Program-made: the position numbers and the translations under genes | DNA from: Candidatus Kuenenia stuttgartensis | GTDB taxonomy: Bacteria > Planctomycetota > Planctomycetia > Pirellulales > UBA1268 | Assembly: GCA_943332855.1 (NCBI GenBank) | Contig: CALQRA010000013.1 | Coordinates: forward strand, 1-42,314 | DNA: 42,314 nt | Reading direction: 5' to 3' | The notes under the pieces: model-generated | Database searches by the model: none | What the model saw: the letters and a program-made list of their open reading frames with translations, nothing else | What the model was told of the DNA's origin: nothing | Part shown: piece by piece, positions 19,063 to 26,642 of the stretch | Layout: every line of letters begins with the position of its first letter | Numbering within the stretch: the stretch's first letter is position 1

Positions 19063-20541
19063 TCAGGGGGGGGAAGCACCGGCCCGGATCCCCGCGACGA
19101 TCCGCTCCACGGTGGCCGCGGCGGCCGCGGGATCGTAAGGGTGGGGGGTGTTGTGGCGGATCGGGCCATTGGGCCCCTCCCCGATCGGGAAGGCGAGCTG
19201 GGCCTTGAGCGCGGCAAGCTCGGCGGCGACTCTGTCGCCGCCGCCCGCCTGGGCCGCCACCGCTTCGAGGGCTGAAAGCGCCACCGCCGCCTCCCCCCAC
19301 GCCCGGAGATCGACCGCGGCAGCGATCGCCGCCGCCTGCTCGCCCGGCGGAAGCGCGCGGAGCCGATCGGCGGCGCCGGCGACGCCGCGGTCTATGGCCG
19401 CAAGCGCCTCCTGGAAGGTGTCGGGGGCGGGGGGGGCCATCCGCCGCGCGGCGAGCGCGCCGCGGGCCCCCTCCACGGCCGCGCGCGCCTCCGCAGGGAC
19501 AAAGCTTTCCAGCAACGCCCAGACGAGCGGATCGGGGCGCGGGATGCCGGGGGGCTGGATGGGCTGGATGCCGGGAGACGGGGCGGAGAGGGCGCCGGCG
19601 ACGAGGGCGGGGCGATGGCAGCCGTAGCAGTCGAAGGCGGTAAACTCGGGCCACGCTGGCGCCGAGCCGTCGGCGGGCGGGCCGGCGGGGATCGACTGCC
19701 GCTCGGCTTGGACGAGATAGGCCCGCAGCACGGCGAGCCGACCGAGCGACCACTCCTCGATCGGATCGGCACGTCGCCCCCCCTCCGCCGCGGCCCGCTC
19801 GGCGAATGCCGCCGGATCGCGCCAGTGGGAGGGCAATCCGGCGCGGAAAGCGCGGAGATCGAAGGCCAGGCGCGGATGCCCGGCGGCGATCAGCGCGTGG
19901 GTCACCTGACGGGGCCGGCCGTCGTCGGTCGGCGGGCTGCCGACATGACACTCACCACAACGCGCGGCGGCGACAGACGGATCGCCGAGGTCGAGCATCC
20001 CCTCGCGCTCGATCGACTGCCGCCAGCCGGGGAGCGTGTGGGCGACGAGCCAATCGCTGGCCGGCCCGTGGCAGGCCTCGCAGCTGACCCCCTCGGCGGC
20101 GCGCGGGTTGGAAGCGGCGATCGCCCCCTCGATCCCGCTGGCGGGAGGCGCGGCGAGCGGCGCGTGGCAGCCGGTGCAGGCGCGGTTCTCGGGGGCCGGC
20201 ACGATTGGCAGTGGCGGATCAACGGCCGCGATCCCGGCGACGATCTGCGCCGCAAGCGTCCCATGAAGGACGCGCTCGGCGCGGGAGTGGGGATCGTGGA
20301 GGGCCCACACCGAGTACGCGCTCCGCCACGGCTCCCCTTCCCCGGGCGTGCCGGCATGGCACCCCGACGACGTGCAGGCGGAGGTTCCCAAGCCCGCCCG
20401 GAGCGCCGGCACGGCGGCGGGCGTGGTGACGAGCGGTTCGTACGGGCCGACCGGCGCGACCCGCGCGTCGCGCGGCCGGAGAAGGAGGAGCGTGAAGCCG
20501 GCGAAGAGGGCAAACACCACGACGGCGGTGAGGAGGCGCAT
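19063..20541 (-). CDS. Pentaheme c-type cytochrome (cytochrome c554-like family)
   Basis: This 492-residue protein has an N-terminal hydrophobic signal or anchor (MRLLTAVVVFALFAGFTLLLL). Heme sites: one CX4CH (CTSSGCH, about residue 58) and four CXXCH (CTGCH, CEACH, CGECH, CYGCH). Conserved non-heme blocks include VTHALIAAGHPRLAFDL and LPSHWRDP, which match the two other pentaheme proteins further right, so the three are paralogs. The C-terminal 200 residues are Ala-rich helices without hemes. The protein should be periplasmic and carry electrons. It is the third gene of a minus-strand operon, 14 nt after the decaheme gene, and its stop lies 34 nt from the stop of the convergent iron-sulfur gene. 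The start at 20541 is chosen because it yields the export signal; the open frame extends further upstream but into the decaheme gene. Confidence 0.9.
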   Translation of the reverse strand: MRLLTAVVVFALFAGFTLLLLRPRDARVAPVGPYEPLVTTPAAVPALRAGLGTSACTSSGCHAGTPGEGEPWRSAYSVWALHDPHSRAERVLHGTLAAQIVAGIAAVDPPLPIVPAPENRACTGCHAPLAAPPASGIEGAIAASNPRAAEGVSCEACHGPASDWLVAHTLPGWRQSIEREGMLDLGDPSVAAARCGECHVGSPPTDDGRPRQVTHALIAAGHPRLAFDLRAFRAGLPSHWRDPAAFAERAAAEGGRRADPIEEWSLGRLAVLRAYLVQAERQSIPAGPPADGSAPAWPEFTAFDCYGCHRPALVAGALSAPSPGIQPIQPPGIPRPDPLVWALLESFVPAEARAAVEGARGALAARRMAPPAPDTFQEALAAIDRGVAGAADRLRALPPGEQAAAIAAAVDLRAWGEAAVALSALEAVAAQAGGGDRVAAELAALKAQLAFPIGEGPNGPIRHNTPHPYDPAAAAATVERIVAGIRAGASPP

Positions 20542-20555
20542 CACGTCGAGGGCTC

Positions 20556-22178
20556 TCAAGGCGCTACGGGGAGCGGAGGGAGATGCCCGTGGCCGTGGTA
20601 GCCATGGCACTCGACGCAATCGAAGCGGGCGCCGCCAAACTCGCGCCCCGAGGCAGCGTCGCGCTGGCGCGGGGCATGGCACCCGAGGCACGATTCCTTC
20701 CCGGCGATCAGCACTTGGCCGTGATCGAGCGGAGAGGACGCGAGGACATCTGCCGGCGGCAGCGCGGGCGGATAGGCGCCGGCATGGCACTCGCGGCACG
20801 ACCACGACCGGTGGGCGGAGTGATCGAAGCGGGCCTTCTCAAACCACACCACCTTGATCCTGCTCGGCCCAACCCCAAACCATCCCTCCTGGGGAGCGCG
20901 GTCGCCGGCGAGGGCCGCGACGAGGCTTTCCTCGGCGGCGAGGGTGACCGGGTCGACCTGATGGCACTTCTCACACACCCCGCGGACCAACAACCGACGC
21001 GCGTCGACTCCCGCGCGAACTTCGTCGAGGCTCGCCGCGTCGCGCGGGGGCTCGGGGACGTGGGCCACCGGCAGGGGGCGGCGCTCCCCTGGAATGGCAC
21101 CCTCGGGGGGAGCATGCAGCGCCGCGACGGCGCGGGTCTCGAGGTAGCGGCGGATCGCGCCGGCATCGAGGCCGTGGGGGAGCTGGGAGGGTGCGCCCGC
21201 GCTTGTGTCCGCGGCCGTCCCGGCGTCCGCGAGGGTGGCCGCGGTGGCGCTGGCGTCGGCGTCGGCGGGGAGCTGGTGGCAGGCGCTGCAGTGGCGCTCA
21301 AACTCCACCGGCAAAGCGATCGCGCCGGGAGCCCGGCCGGCAAGGAGAGCGCTGACGGGGCGAAGATCCCGCAGGGAAACGTCGAGCGGGAGATCGGAGG
21401 CGAATTGGTGGCAGGCGGCACAGTCCAGCTGCACCAGATCGGTCTCCGAGACGCCGGCCGGGAGGTAGCGGGCCCGGTCGGCGGCGGGGAGGCGGTCATA
21501 GGTCCAGGCCACCTTGTCGGCACGATCGCCGGCGCCGAGCGTCAGCCCGGCGCGCAGGTGGCGGCCGTGAGAGAACTTCACCCGCCCCGGGTCGGTAGCG
21601 AGCGACTGAAACGGCGGATGATGGTCGGCATCGAAGCGGGTGACGGAGGGGAGAACGGGCGTCGGCTCCCCCACGGCGGCGATGGAGTGGGCGGAGATGT
21701 CGCCGTGGCAGGCGGTGCAGGTCGTGTCGGCGACCCGGCTGATGTCGGCCTCACGGCCGCGGTGATCAACATGGCAGGAGGAGCAGGAACCGACCTCCGC
21801 CGGCACCTGCCGCAGGCTGTGGGAGGCCAGCGCGTGGCACTTCTCGCACTTCGCCGGATGCGTCGCGCTCCCGGCGATGACCTGCTCCTGCCAGCCCCCT
21901 TCGCGGATCGGTGAGAGGGGCACATGACAGGCTTGGCAGTCGTTCTCCCAGGTGGCATGCGCCGCCACGACGGCCCCCGGGGCGAGCTGGTGCGACTTGT
22001 CGGTGAGGGCCCATGCCGACCAGCCGAGCGCGGCGACGAAGGCGATGAACATCAGCCACCGTTGCACCCGGAGGAGCGGCGCGGTGCGCGTGTAGTACGA
22101 CCGGTCGATCCGGGAGGCATGCCCGCGGGAGGTCTCCGGGGCGGTCGAGGGGGAGGGGGAGGAATCGGGGCCAGCCAT
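20556..22178 (-). CDS. Membrane-anchored decaheme c-type cytochrome
   Basis: The 540-residue protein has a cytoplasmic-looking basic head, one transmembrane helix (about residues 36-59, VQRWLMFIAFVAALGWSAWAL) and a periplasmic domain with ten CXXCH sites: CQACH, CEKCH, CSSCH, CTACH, CAACH, CSACH, CEKCH, CRECH, CLGCH and CVECH. Several extra His residues in contexts such as DADHHPPF, KFSHGRH and RFDHSAH resemble distal ligands of the cytochrome c3/c7 type. A short His/Gly tail (GYHGHGH) ends the protein. It likely receives electrons from the cytochrome b-like protein encoded just upstream (stop and start 3 nt apart) and passes them to soluble periplasmic cytochromes. The direction of flow cannot be told from sequence. 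Confidence 0.93.
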   Translation of the reverse strand: MAGPDSSPSPSTAPETSRGHASRIDRSYYTRTAPLLRVQRWLMFIAFVAALGWSAWALTDKSHQLAPGAVVAAHATWENDCQACHVPLSPIREGGWQEQVIAGSATHPAKCEKCHALASHSLRQVPAEVGSCSSCHVDHRGREADISRVADTTCTACHGDISAHSIAAVGEPTPVLPSVTRFDADHHPPFQSLATDPGRVKFSHGRHLRAGLTLGAGDRADKVAWTYDRLPAADRARYLPAGVSETDLVQLDCAACHQFASDLPLDVSLRDLRPVSALLAGRAPGAIALPVEFERHCSACHQLPADADASATAATLADAGTAADTSAGAPSQLPHGLDAGAIRRYLETRAVAALHAPPEGAIPGERRPLPVAHVPEPPRDAASLDEVRAGVDARRLLVRGVCEKCHQVDPVTLAAEESLVAALAGDRAPQEGWFGVGPSRIKVVWFEKARFDHSAHRSWSCRECHAGAYPPALPPADVLASSPLDHGQVLIAGKESCLGCHAPRQRDAASGREFGGARFDCVECHGYHGHGHLPPLPVAP

Positions 22179-22181
22179 GCG

Positions 22182-23156
22182 TCACCAGTACCAAAGCGCG
22201 ACAGGAACATGGACCGCGAGGAGCACCCCCAGCGCCACCGAAAGGGGAACGTGAACGAGCAGCCAGCCGTGGAGCCAGCCGTGAAGCCGGGCCTGGAGGT
22301 CGAACTGGCGGCGGATGTCGCAGGTTCGTTCGAGATGGTCGATGACGACCGCCGCCTCGGTCGGGCTCGAGTCACGGAGGGCGGCAAAGAGGCGCACCGA
22401 CGTTGCCCGCGAGGCGAGGCTCGAGCCCGATCGACAGCCACCGAGAAGGTAGGGCTTGACCTCGTCGAAGAACATCCGCCGGACCGCCGCCGTGCCGGGA
22501 ATGACCGCATGGATCTGAACAACCTGGAGCACCTTCCCCTGGATCCCGGTCATCGAACGGAGGCCGGTGATGACGGCATGATCGCCGGGGTCGGCCGCGG
22601 CATCGTCGCCGCCGTGCTCCCCGCCCTGCTCGGCCGGATCGGCGACACACATTCCGCGCACGAGCCGCTCGGCCTCACGGCAATGCTGGGCGGCGACATG
22701 ATCGATCTGCTCGTAGATCGTCTCGGCCGGCACCTGCTCGAGCATCCAGCCGGGGATCCACTGCTGCACCGCTAGCCCCCAGAGCCCACTGACGATGACG
22801 GCGAGGAACAGCGCCGTCAGCGCCCAATTGAGCCAGCCCCCGATGAACAGCAGCCGGGCATGCATGAGGGCCAGCGGGAGGGCGAGGAGCCCGAGCCAGA
22901 CATGGGCCCGCAGCCAGGCCTGCGCCGAGCCGAGCCGCCACGACCGCACCCGCCGCCGCGGCCAGAGGAGGAGTTCGAAGACGACGATCCCGCCGGCAAT
23001 CACCCCGCACACGAAGCCTGTCCGGCTGCTCCCCCCGGGGAGCCGGCCAGCGGCGAGATACTCGGCGAGATAGAAGCCGGAGGCCACGACCGCAAGCAGG
23101 ACCATGGCGACAATCCACGGGAGGTCCCGATGCCACGTCTTGCCACCAATGCGCAC
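22182..23156 (-). CDS. Cytochrome b-like integral membrane protein
   Basis: GTG at 23156 is preferred, with GGAG 7 nt upstream; a GTG at 23171 is an alternative in the same frame. The 324-residue product has about five membrane helices: WIVAMVLLAVVASGFYLAEY, GFVCGVIAGGIVVFELLLW, HVWLGLLALPLALMHARLLF, WALTALFLAVIVSGLWGLAV and a last one near the C-terminus (WLLVHVPLSVALGVLLAVHV). His residues in helix 3 (HVWLG and LMHA) and in the last helix (HGWLHGW, LLVH, AVHV) could bind two b-type hemes across the membrane. A soluble insert of about 120 residues lies between helices 4 and 5. It heads the operon with the decaheme and pentaheme genes, so it is the best candidate for passing electrons across the inner membrane. 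I cannot assign a named family. Confidence 0.75.
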   Translation of the reverse strand: MRIGGKTWHRDLPWIVAMVLLAVVASGFYLAEYLAAGRLPGGSSRTGFVCGVIAGGIVVFELLLWPRRRVRSWRLGSAQAWLRAHVWLGLLALPLALMHARLLFIGGWLNWALTALFLAVIVSGLWGLAVQQWIPGWMLEQVPAETIYEQIDHVAAQHCREAERLVRGMCVADPAEQGGEHGGDDAAADPGDHAVITGLRSMTGIQGKVLQVVQIHAVIPGTAAVRRMFFDEVKPYLLGGCRSGSSLASRATSVRLFAALRDSSPTEAAVVIDHLERTCDIRRQFDLQARLHGWLHGWLLVHVPLSVALGVLLAVHVPVALWYW

Positions 23157-23247
23157 GCGAAGTCTCCACACGATCCTGGGCCAACGATCGACCCACCAGC
23201 CGCAGCGCCGTCACGCTCCGCACCGCTTCCCGGGGCCACCAATGGTA

Positions 23248-23287
23248 CCCCACCTGCCCATACCCTCCAAAGAGGGACCGGGTGGGG
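23248..23287. promoter_or_regulatory. Two-part hairpin in the divergent cytochrome intergenic region
   Basis: The outer stem pairs CCCCACC (23248-23254) with GGTGGGG (23281-23287); the inner stem pairs CCCTC (23263-23267) with GAGGG (23272-23276) around a CAAA loop. It lies between the divergent starts at 23156 and 23429, about 140 nt before the plus-strand pentaheme gene, and could be a leader RNA structure or a regulator-binding palindrome. Confidence 0.35.
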
Positions 23288-23428
23288 GATGCGACGGTCT
23301 TTCCCTGCGGTTGCGACCAACCGCGCTCGTGGAAGTGAGCGAAGCGGCGGAAGCTACACCCCGCCACCGGCGGCTCCTCCAGCCCCCGTCCCGATCCGGC
23401 CGAAAATCCTCCCCGAGGGGACGAGCCC

Positions 23429-24931
23429 ATGCGTCGACAGGAGCAGACCGGCTGGGGCGGGTTGGCGGCGATGGGCTTCGTGCTCTTCGCCGCCGGGATG
23501 GAGCTCGCCCGGACGGCCACGCCTGAACCCCCTTGCCATCTCGAGCCCCCCTGCCCGCTGGAAAGCCGGGGGGAAGGCGAGGTCTGTCCTGCCGGCCCGG
23601 CCGACGAGTCGATGCCGGGAGGGGCCATGCCCTCGCGCCTCGGCGTCGCCTCGTGCAGTGCCTCGAGCTGTCACGGCGGCCCCAAGGGCACCAACCACGC
23701 CGTCTCGACCTTCGCCGCCACACTGTGGATGGAGCGCGATCCCCACGCCCGCGCGTCAGAAGTGCTCCACTCGGGGCGCTCGCGGCGGATGGCGGAGCTG
23801 CTGGGGATCGGCCCGGCCCATCAAGCACGCCGCTGCCTCGTCTGCCATTCGATGGCCGATCTCTCGCCGACACCGCTCCCTGACGACCTCGTCGCCGACG
23901 GCGTCGGCTGCGCCTCCTGTCACGGCGATCCGACGGCGTGGGGCTCGGAGCACACCCTCGACGCCTGGAAGGGGATGGGGCGGGAGGAACGCGCCGCGCT
24001 CGGCTACCGAGATCTCTCCACGCCGCTCGACCGGGTGAACGATTGCACGCGCTGCCATGTCGGCGATGCGGAGCACGACGTCGACCATGCTCTCATCGCC
24101 GCCGGGCATCCGCGGCTCGTGTTCGAGTTTGCCGCCTACCAGAAGCGCTATCCGCGCCACTGGAGCCCGGCCGGGCGGGCCGAGGTCGGCACCGATTTTA
24201 AGGCCCGGTCGTGGGCGGTCGGACAGGCCGCGACCCTCGCCGCCACGGCCCGCCTCCTGGAGGCCCGCGTCAGTGACCCGCCGGCCCGCGTCAGCGACCA
24301 GCCGGCCCGGGCCACGAGCGCCCTCCCCAGCGAGCATTGGCCGGAGTTTGCCGAGTTCGACTGCCAGGGATGCCACCGCTCGATCGCCAGCGTCACCCCG
24401 CCGGCCGTCGACGCCCTGAGGTCCGGCTGGTCGGCCGTCGGCACGCCCGCCTGGCAGCCGTGGTCGCAGGCGGGGGGAGCGCTCCTCACGGGCAGCTCGG
24501 CCGAAGGGGATGTCGATCGTGGCCTGGCCGATCTGCGGCGGCTCCTCGAGCGCCACTGGGGGCCGGCCGACCAGAAGCGGCGTGGTCGGATCCGCCTCGA
24601 GGCCCGGGCCCTCGCGGCGGCCGCCGACCGGCGCGGCGAGGCGATTGGAGCCCGCGACGAGGTCGACCTCGACGACGTCGCCACCAAGATCGAGGCCCTC
24701 GTCGCCGAGGGGGGCCCGGGAATCGGCTCGTGGGAGGCGGCCGTGCAGAGCGTCCTTGCCCTCGAGGCGATCCTCGACGGCGGGCCGGCCCAACTGGGCA
24801 ACGCCGAGAGCCACGACGTCGATCGGGAGCTGGCGGGCTTGCGGGAATCGCTCCGCTACCTGCCGCGGCAGGAGACCCCGCCGACGCTACGCCGGTCTGA
24901 TTTCAAACGCCTCCGCGCGACCGTACCATGA
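23429..24931 (+). CDS. Pentaheme c-type cytochrome (c554-like), paralog 2
   Basis: This 500-residue protein starts at ATG 23429, preceded by GAGGGG at a normal distance. A hydrophobic export signal (about 10-26) is followed by a Cys/Pro-containing linker with three non-heme cysteines (PPCHLEPPCPLES, then EVCPAG). Heme sites are CX4CH (CSASSCH) and four CXXCH (CLVCH, CASCH, CTRCH, CQGCH). The blocks HALIAAGHPRLVFEF and YPRHWSP are shared with the pentaheme protein at 19063-20541. A small internal duplication (ARVSDPP / ARVSDQP) occurs near residue 275. The C-terminal half is helical and heme-free. It should be a periplasmic electron carrier. Its stop overlaps the next start (ATGA), so the two pentaheme genes form one operon, divergent from the cytochrome b-like operon. 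Confidence 0.9.
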   Translation: MRRQEQTGWGGLAAMGFVLFAAGMELARTATPEPPCHLEPPCPLESRGEGEVCPAGPADESMPGGAMPSRLGVASCSASSCHGGPKGTNHAVSTFAATLWMERDPHARASEVLHSGRSRRMAELLGIGPAHQARRCLVCHSMADLSPTPLPDDLVADGVGCASCHGDPTAWGSEHTLDAWKGMGREERAALGYRDLSTPLDRVNDCTRCHVGDAEHDVDHALIAAGHPRLVFEFAAYQKRYPRHWSPAGRAEVGTDFKARSWAVGQAATLAATARLLEARVSDPPARVSDQPARATSALPSEHWPEFAEFDCQGCHRSIASVTPPAVDALRSGWSAVGTPAWQPWSQAGGALLTGSSAEGDVDRGLADLRRLLERHWGPADQKRRGRIRLEARALAAAADRRGEAIGARDEVDLDDVATKIEALVAEGGPGIGSWEAAVQSVLALEAILDGGPAQLGNAESHDVDRELAGLRESLRYLPRQETPPTLRRSDFKRLRATVP

Positions 24932-26544
24932 TCCTTCTCTCCGACCAGGCCGGAGCACGTCGATCGATGGGCCATCGTTCCCACCAATTCCCCCCTGCGC
25001 TTCCGCACTCCCGCGGCCGAAGCTCCGGCGCGCTGGTCGCCCTCGTGCTCCTGCGCGCCGCTCTCATGGCCGGGTCTTTGCCGGGGGGCGTCGGCCGGGC
25101 CGACGATCTCCCGCCGCCACCGCCAACGACAGCAGCTTCCGTCACCGCAGCCGCTTCCGTCACCAGCGCGACCACTGCGACGACCACTGCGACGACCACT
25201 GCGACGACCACGGCGACGACCACGGCGACCTTCAAGGGGACCGAGACGTGCGTCCGCTGCCACCGCTCCGAGCAGGGGGAGTGGACGGGACCGGCGACGA
25301 CACTCCACTGGCGCGAGGATGCCCACAGCCGGGCCCATCTCGCCCTCGCCCCGACGAACGAGCGGACGGCGGCGATCGAGCGCGTCCTCGGGATCGAGGC
25401 GCGGCGGACGCGCGCCTGCATCGCCTGCCATTCGCATGCCCCTGCGGAGCCGGCGGTCACGGCAGAGACGCCCCTCCTCCATGCCGGGATCAGCTGCGAG
25501 ACCTGCCACGGCGCGGCGTCGGCGTACCTCGAGCCCCATGCCGCGAAGGAATGGCGCTTCCTCCCCACGGAGGAGAAATCGGCCTTCGGGATGCACGATC
25601 TGCGCAGCCCCGCCGTGAAGGCGGCCAACTGTGCCGCCTGTCATGTCGGTGACATCGGCTCCGGGCGGCTGGTGACGCACGGAATGTACGCCGCCGGGCA
25701 TCCCCCCCTTCGTCCCTTTGAGGTGGAGTCGTTCTCGACAGCGCTCGGGCCCCACTGGCGCCGGATCGAGGCCAAGCCGGAGACCATCCGCGCCGAAGCG
25801 GCGGCGGCCGGCTACCGCACCGAGACGGCCGGCCCGATCGACCGCTCGCTCATCGAGGGGCTCGGCGTCCTTCGGCAATCGGTGCGCCTCGCCACCGACC
25901 TCGCCGCGGTGGCCGAGGGAGAGACGCCCCAGGTCTCCTGGCCGGAGCTCTCCCTCCACGACTGCCGCGCCTGCCACCATGAGCTGGTCCTCCCGAGCGA
26001 ACGGCAGGCGCTGGGATACCGGCGCCACGTGCCGGGGCGGCCGACGCTGCCGCGCTGGCCGTTGGGGCTGGCCGGCGCCGCCCTCCGATCGACCCCGGAA
26101 AAGCCTCCGGTCGATGACCTCCTCGCGCCCCTCCTGGCGGAGTTTGACGCGGTCCCCTTCGGCACGCCCAGACGCGTGGTCGTCGCCGCCGTAGGCCCGC
26201 TGACGGGGATCGATGCCGCGATCGCCAGGCTCGCCCCCGGCCGCGCCCCCGGCGACGTGGCGGGGGATCGGGCCGCCATCGAGGCGCTCGCGGCGGCCGG
26301 CGCGACGGCTGACGACGTCGACGCGGCGCGAATCGTGGCCGCCGCTCTCCTACCGGCCCTCGCCACGAGCCCCGCCTGGGGCGCCGACGAGCGCCGCGCC
26401 GCGTGCGACCGGATCGCAGCGATCCTCGGCTTCGACCCCGCCGGCATGCCCCCCGGCAGCCATCGCCCCGCGCCGACGGCCGCCCCCGACATCCGCGCCG
26501 TCCGCGCCGCCTTCATCCTCCCGGCGCCGACGTCGGCGCGGTGA
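24928..26544 (+). CDS. Pentaheme c-type cytochrome (c554-like), paralog 3
   Basis: The 538-residue protein starts at ATG 24928, which overlaps the upstream stop; an internal ATG at 24967 is an alternative. After a hydrophobic signal (ALVALVLLRAALMAGSL), a Pro run and a Thr/Ala repeat linker lead to five CXXCH sites: CVRCH, CIACH, CETCH, CAACH and CRACH. The first site aligns with the CX4CH of the other two paralogs, so here that site is of the ordinary type. The block THGMYAAGHPPLRPFEV corresponds to HALIAAGHPRL of the paralogs, and LGPHWRRIE to their HW motif. The C-terminal helical part carries no hemes. A periplasmic electron carrier is expected. Confidence 0.9.
   Translation: MILLSDQAGARRSMGHRSHQFPPALPHSRGRSSGALVALVLLRAALMAGSLPGGVGRADDLPPPPPTTAASVTAAASVTSATTATTTATTTATTTATTTATFKGTETCVRCHRSEQGEWTGPATTLHWREDAHSRAHLALAPTNERTAAIERVLGIEARRTRACIACHSHAPAEPAVTAETPLLHAGISCETCHGAASAYLEPHAAKEWRFLPTEEKSAFGMHDLRSPAVKAANCAACHVGDIGSGRLVTHGMYAAGHPPLRPFEVESFSTALGPHWRRIEAKPETIRAEAAAAGYRTETAGPIDRSLIEGLGVLRQSVRLATDLAAVAEGETPQVSWPELSLHDCRACHHELVLPSERQALGYRRHVPGRPTLPRWPLGLAGAALRSTPEKPPVDDLLAPLLAEFDAVPFGTPRRVVVAAVGPLTGIDAAIARLAPGRAPGDVAGDRAAIEALAAAGATADDVDAARIVAAALLPALATSPAWGADERRAACDRIAAILGFDPAGMPPGSHRPAPTAAPDIRAVRAAFILPAPTSAR
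25167..25230. repeat. 12-bp minisatellite encoding Ala-Thr-Thr-Thr
   Basis: About five consecutive copies of GCGACGACCACT (the last ones with ACG in place of ACT) encode an ATTT linker between the export signal and the first heme of the third pentaheme protein. The unit is a multiple of three, so copy-number change would only alter linker length. Confidence 0.75.
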
Positions 26545-26589
26545 GCCGGCGCTCGCCGCAGGAACCGGCTGGGAAACTCGACGGGGGCC

Positions 26590-26637
26590 CTTGAATCAGC
26601 GTTTGAATCAGCGCTTGAACCCTGGCTTGAGCTAGCC
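26590..26637. repeat. Four degenerate 12-bp direct repeats between convergent genes
   Basis: CTTGAATCAGCG, TTTGAATCAGCG, CTTGAACCCTGG and CTTGAGCTAGCC follow each other directly. The first two differ by one base. They lie between the stops of the pentaheme gene (26544) and the decaheme-LVIVD gene (26643). Function is unknown; no clear hairpin terminator is visible here. Confidence 0.5.
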
Positions 26638-26642
26638 CCTCA

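Noticed and set aside
23429..26544. Nitrite reductase NrfA or hydroxylamine oxidoreductase identity for the pentaheme proteins
   Set aside because: No CXXCK site and no eight-heme arrangement is present. The sequence blocks fit a c554-like carrier family instead.
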